From contig NZ_SZVW01000002.1 of the NCBI RefSeq assembly GCF_007655005.1, forward strand, positions 434,001 to 498,000: a stretch of 64,000 bases of DNA. The letters are read 5' to 3'. The position numbers and the translations under genes are program-made. This DNA is from Streptomyces tibetensis. GTDB taxonomy: Bacteria > Actinomycetota > Actinomycetes > Streptomycetales > Streptomycetaceae. A model generated the notes under the pieces. It ran no database searches. It was not told the DNA's origin and worked only from the letters and a program-made list of their open reading frames with translations. How positions within the stretch are numbered: position 1 is the first letter of the stretch; each line of letters starts with the position of its first letter. Of the stretch, positions 1 through 9,632 are shown piece by piece.

Positions 1-185
1 GCGTCGCGAGCGTCCCGGCGTAACGCGTAACCCCTGAGGGGGGTGGGGCGTACGGTAACAATCCGTGCACCCGCCCCCCTTTCTGCATGCCGCCACAGAT
101 AGGATCCTCACACAATCCGACCATTGTTTACCCAACTCTGACGGTCTCCACCCCGGACCGCCGGGTGTCCTCGAAGGAGTCGTGC

Positions 186-1628
186 GTGGCGTCCCCTCGT
201 CGCCGAACACCCCGACGCCGGGTCTGGCCCAAGATCAGGCTCCTGCTCCTCGTGGCGGTGGTCGCCGCCGGCGGCACGGCGCTGTATCCCGTGTGGAAGG
301 CGGCGAACCCGGATCCGCCCGAGCTGAAGGTCCGCTACCGGACCGACACCCCCGCGACGGCCGCGGCGGCCAAGCCGTCGTTCGAGGTCTTCAACGACAC
401 GGACAAGGCAGTGCCGTTGAGCGATGTGACGCTCCGGTACTGGTTCACCGCCGACAACGGCGCTTCGTACGCCTTCAACTGCGTCAACGCCGTCTTCGGC
501 TGCTCGAACGTGGCCGGCCGGATCGTGGCGATGGGCAAGGCCGCCGACGCCGCCGACCACTACCTCGAGGTCCGGTTCACGGCCGCCGCGGGCAGCCTGA
601 AGCCCGGCGCCAACAGCAAGGGCATCGACCTCCAGCTCTTCCGCACCGACCACAAGAAGCTCAAGCAGTCGGACGACCGCTCCTTCGACGCGGAGATGAC
701 CAGCTACAAGGCGGCGGAGAAGGTCACCGCCTACAAGCGCGGTGTCCTCGTCTGGGGTGAGGAGCCGGACGGCACCGAGGCGAGCGACGACAAGAAGGCG
801 GCGGCGAAGGCTTCTGCACCCGCCCCCGTTCCGGCCCCTCCGGCCGGCGTGCTGTTCGACGACTTCACCTACCAGGGCCCCAAGGACCCCGCCCTGTTCA
901 AGCACGGCTGGCTCGTCCGCACCAGCAAGGGCGGCCCGGGCGTCGAGAACACCTGGTCGGCGAGCGGCGTCAGCTTCCCCACCGCCGAGGGCTCACACGC
1001 CGACGGCCAGGTGCTCAACCTGCGGGCGAGCACGGACGGCACCGAAGCCGGGACGAAACAGGCGAGCCTCGGCACCGCCGCGAGCAAGTTCCGCGACGGC
1101 ACCTACGCGGCCCGGATCCACTTCAGCGACGAGCCGTCCACCGGGGATTCCGGCGACCACGTCAACCAGACTTTCTACACCATCGGCGGCAAGGGCTCGA
1201 AGTACAGCGAGCTGGACAACGAGTACATGCCGAACGGCGGCTGGGGCCGGCCCGGCCCCAAGCTCGACACCGTGACCTGGTTCGACCACAAGACGAACGA
1301 CCGGGTCTACAAGACCACCAACAAGAGCCTCGACACCTGGCACACCGTGCTGATCCGGGTGAAGGACGGCGTCGTCGCCTACTGGCTCGACGGCAAGAAG
1401 CTCTTCCTCAGCAACGGCAAGTACGCCCCGCGTGCGGACATGTCCGTGAACTTCAACCACTGGTTCATCGATCTGCCGTTCAAGGGCGAGCGCGCCTGGG
1501 ACATGAAGGTGGACTGGCTCTACTACAACGCGAACGAAACCCTGTCGGCGAAGCAGGTGCAGTCCGCTGTCGACGGCTTCACCGACGAGGGCATGAACTA
1601 CTTCGACACGGTTCGGGAGTCCCGGTGA
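186..1628 (+). CDS. Membrane-anchored CBM3 protein with GH16-like domain
   Basis: This 480-residue protein starts at GTG 186, chosen because AAGGAG lies six bases upstream; an upstream in-frame ATG at 87 lacks a ribosome site. A basic N-terminus is followed by one membrane helix (about residues 18-36). Residues 47-190 resemble a family 3 carbohydrate-binding module. An Ala/Pro-rich linker follows, and from about residue 221 there is a concanavalin-like fold with the sequence E-L-D-N-E at 342-346, which looks like the E-x-D-x-E catalytic pattern of GH16 enzymes. The likely role is binding and trimming a glucan-like or amino-sugar polymer at the cell surface. Its stop overlaps the start of the deacetylase gene (GTGA), so the two are translationally coupled. 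The GH16 assignment is an inference; it could be a non-catalytic lectin. Confidence 0.75.
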   Translation: MASPRRRTPRRRVWPKIRLLLLVAVVAAGGTALYPVWKAANPDPPELKVRYRTDTPATAAAAKPSFEVFNDTDKAVPLSDVTLRYWFTADNGASYAFNCVNAVFGCSNVAGRIVAMGKAADAADHYLEVRFTAAAGSLKPGANSKGIDLQLFRTDHKKLKQSDDRSFDAEMTSYKAAEKVTAYKRGVLVWGEEPDGTEASDDKKAAAKASAPAPVPAPPAGVLFDDFTYQGPKDPALFKHGWLVRTSKGGPGVENTWSASGVSFPTAEGSHADGQVLNLRASTDGTEAGTKQASLGTAASKFRDGTYAARIHFSDEPSTGDSGDHVNQTFYTIGGKGSKYSELDNEYMPNGGWGRPGPKLDTVTWFDHKTNDRVYKTTNKSLDTWHTVLIRVKDGVVAYWLDGKKLFLSNGKYAPRADMSVNFNHWFIDLPFKGERAWDMKVDWLYYNANETLSAKQVQSAVDGFTDEGMNYFDTVRESR

Positions 1629-3112
1629 GGAAAAGGCGGTCCGGCGCCCACAGGCACGCTGCCGAGGCAATGGAGGACAAGCCGGTGGTGAGCAGGCGCT
1701 CCGCGCTGCTGATGGGCGGTACGGGAGGCGTCGCCATGGCCGGTGGCGGCGCGTGGCTGGGCAAGGTGGTGGCGCAGCCCGCCGCGGCCCCGGTCGCCGC
1801 GGGAGGCATCGGAGGCCTCACCACGCCTCCCCTCTACGCCCCCTCCGGCCGCCGCCCCAAGTACCGCCGGGCCACGTGGTCCCAGCAGTTCCAGTCCGGC
1901 CACGGCTGGACGCCGGGAGGTGCGGGCACCGCGTCGGCCGAGGCGAACGACACGTCCGTCTTCGTGCGCGGCACCCAGTCGGTGCGGGTGACCACGGGCG
2001 GCACCGGCAAGCAGAGTTACGTCCGCAGGACGGGCCTGCCGGCGATGAGCCTGACGGGCAAGATGATCCGGCTGGTCTTCCGCGTCGACGACGTGACGAA
2101 CCTGGCCAAGCTCGTCTTCTACGTGGGCAGCGGCTCCCTCGCGAACCACTTCGCCTGGACGCACCACGTCCACTCCAAGACGTCCGCCAACTACGTGCAG
2201 TCCGGGGAGTGGGTGACCGTCCACCTCCAGTGGGCGGACGTGGGCGCGGCGGCCGGCACGTACTCGATCGGCGCCGACGGCAAGCCGTCCACGAAGACCG
2301 GCTTCACCGACATGTCGTTCGCCGTGTACGACGACGCGGGCGGTCCGGTGACCTACCGGCTGCAGGCCGTGGAGCTGATACCGGACACCGTCTCGGTCTT
2401 CCCCAAGGGCGTCGTCTCCGTCACCTTCGACGACTCCCACAAGTCGATCCACGACCTGGCCCGGCCGGTCATGGACCGCTTCGGCTTCCCGGGCACGGTC
2501 TACAACATCGCCGACGCCATCGGAACGGGCAGCTTCCTGACGCTGAACCAGATGCGGTCGATGCAGGACTTCTCCGGCTGGGAGATGGGCGGCCACTCGT
2601 ACGCCAACGCCGTCCACACGGCCAGCTACCCCAAGCTCACCGCCGAACAGGCCGACGACGACTTCCGCAAGCTGCGCGAGTGGCTGGTGTCCAACGGCTT
2701 CACCAGCGAGCACTTCGCCTATCCGCACGGCGCGTTCCAGAAGACGTCCGACGGGGTCCCGGTCGACCAGATCGCGAGCCGGCACTTCACCACGGCCCGG
2801 TCGATCATCTCGGAGACGATCGAGTCGTTCGCGCCGGCGATGCCGTATCGCCTCAAGGCGCTGACGGGCATCAACGACGGCACGGGGATCGGTGGTACGG
2901 CCCTGTCCAAGCTGACGGGCGCGGGCGGGCGGCTCGACCGGTGCGTGAACAGCGGCGACTGGCTGATCCTGTGCCTGCACAAGGTCGTCGACGGTGCCCC
3001 GGCCACGAGCACCGAGATCGGCAAGGCGGGCCTGGAGTCGCTGATGAAGGCGATCGACGACCGGGACATCCCGGTGCTGACGGTCGAAGAGGCCATGGCC
3101 TCCTACACCTGA
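1625..3112 (+). CDS. Secreted polysaccharide deacetylase (NodB family)
   Basis: A 495-residue protein whose GTG start overlaps the preceding stop by four bases. Near the N-terminus, VSRRSALLMGG resembles a twin-arginine export signal, followed by a hydrophobic glycine-rich stretch. Residues 80-250 form a beta-rich region that may bind carbohydrate. The NodB deacetylase domain occupies about 260-490: T-F-D-D at 267-270 supplies the catalytic base and metal aspartate, H324 and H331 are likely metal ligands, and FAYPHGAF resembles the later NodB motif. The family removes N- or O-acetyl groups from chitin-like or other acetylated polymers outside the cell. Its partners here suggest it works on the product of the convergent glycosyltransferase, which is an inference. 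Confidence 0.82.
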   Translation: MRKRRSGAHRHAAEAMEDKPVVSRRSALLMGGTGGVAMAGGGAWLGKVVAQPAAAPVAAGGIGGLTTPPLYAPSGRRPKYRRATWSQQFQSGHGWTPGGAGTASAEANDTSVFVRGTQSVRVTTGGTGKQSYVRRTGLPAMSLTGKMIRLVFRVDDVTNLAKLVFYVGSGSLANHFAWTHHVHSKTSANYVQSGEWVTVHLQWADVGAAAGTYSIGADGKPSTKTGFTDMSFAVYDDAGGPVTYRLQAVELIPDTVSVFPKGVVSVTFDDSHKSIHDLARPVMDRFGFPGTVYNIADAIGTGSFLTLNQMRSMQDFSGWEMGGHSYANAVHTASYPKLTAEQADDDFRKLREWLVSNGFTSEHFAYPHGAFQKTSDGVPVDQIASRHFTTARSIISETIESFAPAMPYRLKALTGINDGTGIGGTALSKLTGAGGRLDRCVNSGDWLILCLHKVVDGAPATSTEIGKAGLESLMKAIDDRDIPVLTVEEAMASYT

Positions 3113-3149
3113 GGCCCGAGGCCCGCACGCACAACGCCCGTACGCACAA

Positions 3150-3179
3150 GAGAGGGGCGGCCCCCCGGCCGCCCCTCTC
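3150..3179. terminator. Bidirectional terminator hairpin
   Basis: Perfect 13-base arms (GAGAGGGGCGGCC and its complement) around a four-base C loop lie between the convergent deacetylase and glycosyltransferase genes, so the structure can stop transcription from both sides. Confidence 0.8.
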
Positions 3180-3196
3180 CTCGTTCTCCTACGGCT

Positions 3197-4957
3197 CTAC
3201 CAGCCGCCCTGCCCGTAGCCCTGGCCGTGGCCCTGCTGCCACGACGGGTCCTGGTGCGGATAGCCGCCCTGCTGCGGGACGTGGCCGCCCTGGCCGGGGT
3301 ACTGCTGCTGGTACGGGTCGTGGTGCCCGGGGTGGCCGCCCTGCCACTGCTGTTGGCCGGACGGCTCCGGTGCCCCCCAGCTCACGCGCTGCTGCGGGAC
3401 GGCCGCGTGCTGCTCCTCGTCGTACCCGGGGATCGGCTGCGGCTGGGAGGGGATGCCGCCCGTCGGACGGGGCCGGGTGCGCACTGCCACGCCCTCCAGA
3501 CGCATCAGCTGGAGCGTCTCGGTGACCTTCTTGTCGGAGTACGGGTCCTCTTCCTCGAAGATCTCCGTCACATCGCTCTCGTGGTCCCCGGCCACGGACA
3601 CCTCGACACCGCCCTGGCGGGTGCCCCAACTGCCCTTGTGGAGCGTGAACAGGGCGTAGAAGCGCAGCGGGGTCAGCAGCGTCAGCTGGATCACGCCGTA
3701 GATCGGCGCGAGCAGGAACATGCCGAAGCGCTTGATGAAGCCCATGCCGCGCCGCGGGAAGTCGAGGTAGCGCACATTGCGCAGGTAGCCCATCAGCACC
3801 ATGAAGACGAGGTAGTCGCCGATGTGGTCGACGAACTGGGCGGGCTTCATGATGGGCAGGATGACCATCGAGTAGAACATCGCCGAGCCGAAGACCAGCC
3901 ACAGGGCGAGTTCCATGCAGGTCAGCCAGAAGGCCGGCCGGTACTTCTTCTGGTGGCGGAAGGCCCACAGCGACTCGCGGAAGAAGGACTTGTTCCAGCG
4001 CACCTGCTGGCGCAGGAAGTGCGGCAGCTTCTCGGGGACGGCCGTGTAGCCGACGGCGGTCTCCTGGAAGACGACCTGGCCCTCCATCAGGCAGTAGTTG
4101 GTCATGCGGCGGTCGTCACCGAAGACGGCCGGCTTGCCCAGGAACTGCTGGTTGAGGAAGTCCGGCAGGTACTTGCGCACGAGCGTGCCGCGGTAGGCGG
4201 AGAGCGCGCCGCAGCAGCACAGCACCGACTTCAGCCGGGAGTAGGCGGCCCGTTCGAACAGGAACGAGTTGCCGTAGCGCAGGTCCTGGAGGCGGGTGAA
4301 GATGTTGCTGTCGTGGTTGAGCGCCAGCACCATGCCGGTGGAGGCCATGATCTTCTCGTCGGCCAGCGGCAGCAGCAGCTCACGCACGGTGTCGCGGGAC
4401 AGCACGGTGTCCGAGTCGACGCACAGGAAGATGTCGGAGTACGGCGCGGCCTCGAAGCCCAGGGCCAGCGCCTCGCGCTTGCCCTTGTTCTCGGGCTGGA
4501 CGCTGACGGTGTACTTGACGCCCTTGGCCTCGAACTCACGGCGCATCTTCTTCGCGGCCCTGATGCCGGAGTCGTTGGCACTGGCGTCGTCGATGATGTG
4601 GATCTCGTTCGGCAGGCGGCTCTGCGCGAGAAGGCTGCGCATGCCCTGCTCGAACATCACCGGGTCCTCGTTGTAGATCGGGATGACCGCGGTGACCCAG
4701 GCGTTCTCCAGGTACTCCAGCTCCTCCCGCCCGGCCTTGGCAGGACGGTAGAAGAGGGCGCCGAACATCTTCAGGGCGAGCAGGCCCATGGCACCCATGG
4801 AGTACAGGTGCAGGGAACCGGCGTCGAGCCGGGTGGCGATCAGCGCGGCCAGCCCCAGGAAGACGAAGTACGAGACCTTCAGGTGCCGCCGCTTGCGGTG
4901 CGCTCGACGCCCACCGGAGTCGACGGCCCCGGGTATGTACGTATCGTCGGCAGTCAC
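3197..4957 (-). CDS. Hyaluronan-synthase-like family 2 glycosyltransferase
   Basis: A 586-residue membrane glycosyltransferase. Two N-terminal membrane helices (about 28-68) precede a GT2 catalytic domain with the donor-site aspartates D-S-D at 181-183, G-D-D-R-R at 280-284 and the processive-synthase motif R-Q-Q-V-R-W at 316-321. Several further helices follow (about 345-450), then a long Gln/Gly/His/Pro-rich cytoplasmic tail. This architecture matches hyaluronan or chitin synthases, which polymerise UDP-sugars and extrude the chain. The GTG start at 4957 overlaps the stop of the UDP-sugar dehydrogenase by four bases, so donor synthesis and polymerisation are co-expressed. The exact polymer cannot be read from sequence; a uronic-acid-containing chain is the simplest reading. 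Confidence 0.85.
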   Translation of the reverse strand: MTADDTYIPGAVDSGGRRAHRKRRHLKVSYFVFLGLAALIATRLDAGSLHLYSMGAMGLLALKMFGALFYRPAKAGREELEYLENAWVTAVIPIYNEDPVMFEQGMRSLLAQSRLPNEIHIIDDASANDSGIRAAKKMRREFEAKGVKYTVSVQPENKGKREALALGFEAAPYSDIFLCVDSDTVLSRDTVRELLLPLADEKIMASTGMVLALNHDSNIFTRLQDLRYGNSFLFERAAYSRLKSVLCCCGALSAYRGTLVRKYLPDFLNQQFLGKPAVFGDDRRMTNYCLMEGQVVFQETAVGYTAVPEKLPHFLRQQVRWNKSFFRESLWAFRHQKKYRPAFWLTCMELALWLVFGSAMFYSMVILPIMKPAQFVDHIGDYLVFMVLMGYLRNVRYLDFPRRGMGFIKRFGMFLLAPIYGVIQLTLLTPLRFYALFTLHKGSWGTRQGGVEVSVAGDHESDVTEIFEEEDPYSDKKVTETLQLMRLEGVAVRTRPRPTGGIPSQPQPIPGYDEEQHAAVPQQRVSWGAPEPSGQQQWQGGHPGHHDPYQQQYPGQGGHVPQQGGYPHQDPSWQQGHGQGYGQGGW

Positions 4958-6225
4958 AGCTTGACCACCCGCGGGTGGTCGGCGGACTTGCCCCGGGTGT
5001 CGAACAGCGCCCGGGCGCGGTCGGCGAGCTCGTCGAGGTCGATCTCGCGGTGCGGCTGGAGCAGGACGGTGAGGTCCGCGGTCTCGGCGGCGGCGAGGTA
5101 GTCCTCGGCCCGCTCGACGGGCGCTCCGGCAACCCGCCAGTTTTCGACCCGCGGGTCGAAGTAGACGAGCTCGGCACCGCGCGCGAGGAGGTTCTCGGCG
5201 ACGGCCAGGGCCGGGCTCTCCCGCTGGTCGGAGATGTCCGGCTTGTAGGTCACGCCGAGCAGCAGGACCCGGGAGCCGCGCACGGCCTTGCCCTGGTCGT
5301 TGAGCAGATCCGCCGCCCGGTTCACGACGTGCACGGGCATCCGCTGGTTGATCTCCTGCGCCAGCTCCACGAACCGGAACGGGATGCCCAGCGAACGCAC
5401 CTTGTACGACAGGTAGTTGGGGTCGATCGGGATGCAGTGCCCGCCGACGCCGGGTCCGGGGAAGAAAGGCGCGAACCCGAACGGCTTGGTGGAGGCGCAC
5501 CGGATGGCGTCCCAGAGGTCGACGCCGATCTCCCGGCAGAACATCGACATCTCGTTGACGAGCGCGATGTTGACGTGCCGGTACGTGTTCTCCAGCAGCT
5601 TGGCCATCTCGGCCTCGCGGGTGCCCTTGGCCTCGACGACCCGGTGCACGAACCGCTCGTAGAGGGCGCGGGCGGCCTTGGTGCAGTCGGCCGTGATGCC
5701 GCCGACGACCTTGGGCGTGTTCTCCAGGCCGAAGGAGGCGTTGCCCGGGTCGATGCGCTCCGGGGAGAAGGCGAGGTGGAAGTCGATGCCGACGCGCAGG
5801 CCACCGGCCTCCAGACGCGGCCGGACGACCTCGTCGGTCGTCCCCGGGTACGTCGTGGACTCCAGCACCACGAGCGTGCCGGCCGTGAGATGCGCGGCGA
5901 TGTCGTCGACGGCGGCGTGCACCGCGCCGAGGTCCGGGGCGCCGTGATCGGTGAGCGGCGTGGGAACGCACACCACGACGGCGGCGGCGCCGGCGATCAC
6001 GTCGGCCCGGTCGACGGCCTCGAAGCCCTGCTCCAGCATGGCGCGCACTTCGGTGTCGGTGATGTCGTCGACGTGTGAACGGCCGGCGTTCAGTCCGTCG
6101 ACCACGCGTCTGCTGCGGTCGAGACCGACCACCTTCAGGCCCGCGGCTGCGGCGGACCGCGCCAACGGCAGCCCCACGTAACCGAGTCCGACAACGACAA
6201 GATCCACCGTGGAGGATCTGCTCAC
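4954..6225 (-). CDS. UDP-N-acetylhexosamine/UDP-glucose 6-dehydrogenase
   Basis: A 423-residue NAD-dependent UDP-sugar dehydrogenase. The start is the GTG at 6225, just before the Rossmann fold (G-L-G-Y-V-G at 13-18). The catalytic cysteine is C264 in V-G-G-H-C-I-P-I-D-P, the form typical of UDP-N-acetyl-hexosamine dehydrogenases (WecC/WbpA type) rather than plain UDP-glucose dehydrogenase. Both domains are complete. It would turn a UDP-hexose or UDP-HexNAc into the uronic acid donor for the adjacent synthase. It is the first gene of the two-gene operon. The 230-base upstream region is AT-richer than its surroundings and probably holds the promoter, but I cannot place -35 and -10 boxes with confidence. 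Confidence 0.85.
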   Translation of the reverse strand: MSRSSTVDLVVVGLGYVGLPLARSAAAAGLKVVGLDRSRRVVDGLNAGRSHVDDITDTEVRAMLEQGFEAVDRADVIAGAAAVVVCVPTPLTDHGAPDLGAVHAAVDDIAAHLTAGTLVVLESTTYPGTTDEVVRPRLEAGGLRVGIDFHLAFSPERIDPGNASFGLENTPKVVGGITADCTKAARALYERFVHRVVEAKGTREAEMAKLLENTYRHVNIALVNEMSMFCREIGVDLWDAIRCASTKPFGFAPFFPGPGVGGHCIPIDPNYLSYKVRSLGIPFRFVELAQEINQRMPVHVVNRAADLLNDQGKAVRGSRVLLLGVTYKPDISDQRESPALAVAENLLARGAELVYFDPRVENWRVAGAPVERAEDYLAAAETADLTVLLQPHREIDLDELADRARALFDTRGKSADHPRVVKL

Positions 6226-6456
6226 GACATCATCCCAACCCCGTTGCCACGGCGTCAGCCAGACGCAGCAGCAACCGGCCCCCCCGAGCAAAAATCGAAC
6301 AAGTCCGAGGAGGTTAACAACACCTTCACTTTTTGACCATGTTCTCCCAAGGTGCGCCTTGTCACGCACACATCTGTACAACCCTTAACACGCTTCAGGT
6401 GTCTGGTGCGACAAGAGCCTCAAGAGGAAGGGGCTGGTTCCACTTCTTGCACGTGG

Positions 6457-7476
6457 TCAGATCTCCCGCCAGGCCTCCAGCGCCAGCCCCGGTTCGTCCT
6501 TGCGGCGGGTGAGCAGCACGGTCCCCGTCGAGGGCGACAGGGAGGCCGCGACGACCTCCTCGTGCTCGTCGAGCGCCACCGACACGACGGCGTCGGCGGG
6601 CAGCCGGGGGCCGGACTCGGTCCACCAGGCACCGGCCGACTCCTGCTCGGTCGGATACGCGGCGAAGGCGACCCGGCCGCTCGCCGACCGCTGGGCGAGC
6701 ACGGTGCAGTCGTACCCCTCTATGACACACCGGACGGCTGAGACGGGCCCCGGGCCGGCGACGGCCAGCAGGGTCACCGGCTTCTCACCGGGTCGCCAGG
6801 CGCACAGATCGCCGGAGCCGTCGGTGAAGAAGACAGTGGTGTGCTCGGCGGACGTGGCGAGCGCGCACAGGGTGCCAGGACGCACGGGAGCCTCGACGCC
6901 CTCGGTCCGCACCGGCTTCTTGCCGTCCGACTCCTGCCGCCAGCGCAGAATCCCGCCGGGTACGGAGGCGTACAGCTCGACCAGGCCCGACTCACCGGTG
7001 ACGGCTGCCAACTGCCCCTCGACGTCATGCCCTTCGAGGTCCAGCCAGCCTCCCCAGCCGCCCTTCACCTTCTGGTTGCGCAGGCTGACTCCGCCGTTCC
7101 CGTTACGGACGAAGACATAACCGCGCCCCGCCCCGTCCACGGTCACGGCCGGCGGCCCCGTGCGGTCGCCCTTCTTGTCCGGGTGGCCGATGGGGGTCCA
7201 GTCCAGGGGCGCGAGGTGGGGGCGGAAGTGCGTGGAGTGCACGAGCCCGGACTCGCCCGGGGCGGTGGGCCGCCAGGCCGCCAGATGTGCGTAGCCGTCG
7301 GTGCCCTGTCCGACCGCCGCCTCCGGGTGCAGCTTCTGGGCACCGCCGACGGTTCGCGGGTCGTCCTCCCAAGGACCTCCGGGGCCGAGCTCCGCCCGGC
7401 ACAGGACGGCGTCGCCGGAGGGCAGATACACGGTGAGGCGGCCGTCGCGGCCGCGGATGAGCCAGTCGCCGTTCAC
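6457..7476 (-). CDS. Conserved hypothetical protein, beta-propeller-like
   Basis: A 339-residue protein starting at GTG 7474-7476, with no signal peptide or membrane helix. It has repeated short blade-like segments rich in Trp and Gly (for example LIRGRDGRLTVYL, YVFVRNGNGGVSLRN, LVELYASVPGGILRW), suggesting a beta-propeller or PLL-lectin-like fold. No catalytic motif is recognised. It is transcribed alone and divergently from the small NYN-like gene. Function unknown. Confidence 0.65.
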   Translation of the reverse strand: MNGDWLIRGRDGRLTVYLPSGDAVLCRAELGPGGPWEDDPRTVGGAQKLHPEAAVGQGTDGYAHLAAWRPTAPGESGLVHSTHFRPHLAPLDWTPIGHPDKKGDRTGPPAVTVDGAGRGYVFVRNGNGGVSLRNQKVKGGWGGWLDLEGHDVEGQLAAVTGESGLVELYASVPGGILRWRQESDGKKPVRTEGVEAPVRPGTLCALATSAEHTTVFFTDGSGDLCAWRPGEKPVTLLAVAGPGPVSAVRCVIEGYDCTVLAQRSASGRVAFAAYPTEQESAGAWWTESGPRLPADAVVSVALDEHEEVVAASLSPSTGTVLLTRRKDEPGLALEAWREI

Positions 7477-7557
7477 GTGTTCACTTTATGCGGCCGCCCG
7501 GGCCCGGCGCGCCCGCCCGCCCCCGCCCCGGCCCATCTCCCGTGCGACCCTGGCCAC

Positions 7558-7929
7558 ATGAACGCCAACGTGCCTGTTTTGGTTGTCGTCGACGCCGCGA
7601 ACGTCGTCGGTTCGGTGCCGGACGGTTGGTGGCGGGACCGCCGGGGCGCGGCGGAACGGCTGCGGGACCGCTTGGCATCGGAAGGGGTTCCTGCCATCGC
7701 CGGCCCGGCGGACATCGTCCTGGTCGTGGAGGGGGCGGCGCGCGGGGTCGAATCCGTGCCCGGGGTACGGGTGTCGTCCGCCCCGGGCAGCGGAGACGAC
7801 CACATCGTCGAGGTCGTGGCCTCGGCCGGTGAGCGTCCCGTCCTGGTGATCACAGCGGACAGAGAGCTGCGCAGGAGGGTCGGGGAGCTGGGGGCGGAGG
7901 TGGCGGGACCGCGCACGGTCCGCCCCTGA
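7558..7929 (+). CDS. Small NYN/PIN-like domain protein
   Basis: A 123-residue protein starting at ATG 7558. The N-terminus V-V-V-D-A-A-N-V-V-G has the acidic residue and Asn of NYN/PIN-type nucleases, V-V-E-G-A follows a second strand, and V-I-T-A-D-R-E-L-R resembles the C-terminal acidic site of that fold. It has no other domain. An RNA-processing role would be a family inference only. It converges on the amino-acid permease. Confidence 0.65.
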   Translation: MNANVPVLVVVDAANVVGSVPDGWWRDRRGAAERLRDRLASEGVPAIAGPADIVLVVEGAARGVESVPGVRVSSAPGSGDDHIVEVVASAGERPVLVITADRELRRRVGELGAEVAGPRTVRP

Positions 7930-7969
7930 CAGCTCAGCGGATCCCCGCGGCGCGGGCCCCGGCCCACCC

Positions 7970-8008
7970 CCGAGCAGTCGCCTACGGCGTTCCCCCACCC
8001 ACGCTCGG
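7970..8008. repeat. Palindromic element at convergent gene ends
   Basis: Arms CCGAGC (7970-7975) and GCTCGG (8003-8008) enclose a segment that recurs, as I recall, near gene ends in many Streptomyces. It spans the stop of the permease, whose last codons (SVGGGTP) lie inside it, and may act as a terminator. Confidence 0.4.
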
Positions 8009-9496
8009 CTGTTCCTCCCCCGCCTCCCGGCGGGCGAGGCGGCTGTGGGTGCGGCCGTACAGGAAGTAGACGAGGAAGCCGACGGCCATCCAGATGGCGA
8101 AGCGGACCCACGTCTCGGCCGGCAGGTTGATCATCAGCCACAGCGAGGCGCACACCGACAGGATCGGAAGGACCGGCACCCACGGGGTGCGGAACGCCCG
8201 GGGCAGGTCGGGGCGGGACTTGCGGAGGATGATCACACCGATCGCGACGACGACGAAGGCGAACAGCGTGCCGATGTTCACCAGCGCGGCGAGCTCCGTC
8301 AGCGGCGTGAACCCGGCGAGGACCGCGATGAGCACGCCGAGCAGGATCGTCGGCCGGTGCGGCGTCTTGAACCGCGGGTGGACGTGCGAGAAGAACCGCG
8401 GCAGCAGCCCGTCCCGGCTCATCGCGAAGAACACCCGGGTCTGCCCGAGCAGCAGGATCATGCACACCGTCGTCAGGCCGACCGCGGCGCCGAAGCTGAT
8501 GAAGCCCGCGAACCACGGATGCCCGGTGGCCTTGAAGGCTTCGGCGAGCGGCGCGTCCACGTCCAGTTTCGTGTAGTGCTGCATACCGGTGACGACGATC
8601 GACACGAGGACGTACAGCGTCGTGCAGATGATGAGGGAGCCGATGATGCCGCGCGGCATGTCCCGCTGCGGGTTCTTCGTCTCCTCGGCCGCCGTGGCCA
8701 CGACGTCGAATCCGATGAAGGCGAAGAACACGACCGAGGCCGCGGTGAAGATGCCCATCACGCCGAAGTTGGAGGGCGCCCAGCCGAACATCAGCTGGAT
8801 CAGCGGCGAGTCCAGACTGGAACCGGCCTCCACGGGCTTCGCCTTCGGGATGAACGGGTCGTAGTTCTTCCCCTCGATGAGGAACGCACCCGCGACGATC
8901 ACCACGAGCACGACCGTCACCTTGATGGCGACGACGATCGACGTGATCCGCGCGGACAGCTTCATGCCGACCACGAGGATTGCGGTGAGGACGAGGACCA
9001 GCGCGGCGGCGAGGATGTCGAAGCCGAAGACGTCGGAGCCCTCCCGGCTGCCCAGGGCCGCGGGCATCGTCCAGCCCGCGTTCTCCAGGAGCGACTGGAT
9101 GTAGCCCGACCAGCCGACGGCCACCACCGCCGTCCCCAGCGCGAACTCCAGGACCAGGTCCCAGCCGATGATCCAGGCGGGCAGCTCTCCGAGGGAGGCG
9201 TACGAGAACGTGTAGGCGGACCCGGCGACCGGGACCGTGGACGCGAACTCGGCGTAGCAGAGTGCGGCCAGGGCGCACGCGACGCCGGCCGCGACGAACG
9301 CCAGGGCCGTCGCGGGCCCGGCGTTGTCCTTGGCGACAGTGCCGGTGAGTACGAAGATGCCGGTGCCGATGATCACACCGACGCCGAAGACGGTCAGATC
9401 CAGCGCGGACAAGGACTTCTTGAGCGCGTGTTCTGGTTCCTCGGTGTCGAGGAGGGACTGCTCGACCTTCTTCGTCCGGAAGAGGGTACTGCTCAC
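7982..9496 (-). CDS. APC-family amino-acid permease
   Basis: A 504-residue inner-membrane transporter. The GTG start at 9496 has GGGAGG six bases upstream. About twelve hydrophobic segments are visible. The first contains G-V-G-V-I-I-G-T-G-I-F, the unwound substrate-binding helix typical of APC amino-acid transporters. The relatively long loop after helix 6 and the end of the protein suggest the cationic amino-acid transporter branch. It lies between the NYN-like gene and dxs and corresponds in position to the permease next to dxs in S. coelicolor. The last residues (PSVGGGTP) are encoded by a palindromic repeat and are probably not functional. Confidence 0.88.
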   Translation of the reverse strand: MSSTLFRTKKVEQSLLDTEEPEHALKKSLSALDLTVFGVGVIIGTGIFVLTGTVAKDNAGPATALAFVAAGVACALAALCYAEFASTVPVAGSAYTFSYASLGELPAWIIGWDLVLEFALGTAVVAVGWSGYIQSLLENAGWTMPAALGSREGSDVFGFDILAAALVLVLTAILVVGMKLSARITSIVVAIKVTVVLVVIVAGAFLIEGKNYDPFIPKAKPVEAGSSLDSPLIQLMFGWAPSNFGVMGIFTAASVVFFAFIGFDVVATAAEETKNPQRDMPRGIIGSLIICTTLYVLVSIVVTGMQHYTKLDVDAPLAEAFKATGHPWFAGFISFGAAVGLTTVCMILLLGQTRVFFAMSRDGLLPRFFSHVHPRFKTPHRPTILLGVLIAVLAGFTPLTELAALVNIGTLFAFVVVAIGVIILRKSRPDLPRAFRTPWVPVLPILSVCASLWLMINLPAETWVRFAIWMAVGFLVYFLYGRTHSRLARREAGEEQPSVGGGTP

Positions 9497-9632
9497 GGGG
9501 TACCTCCCACGCTTGTCGTCCTCGACATGATCGAGAGGTGGCACCATCCGTATGCCCCGGCACGGGCCAATTCACGCCAATGGGCCGGTTCCGCCACCCT
9601 CACGGTGGGAAACCGGCCCATCTCGAACCCGT

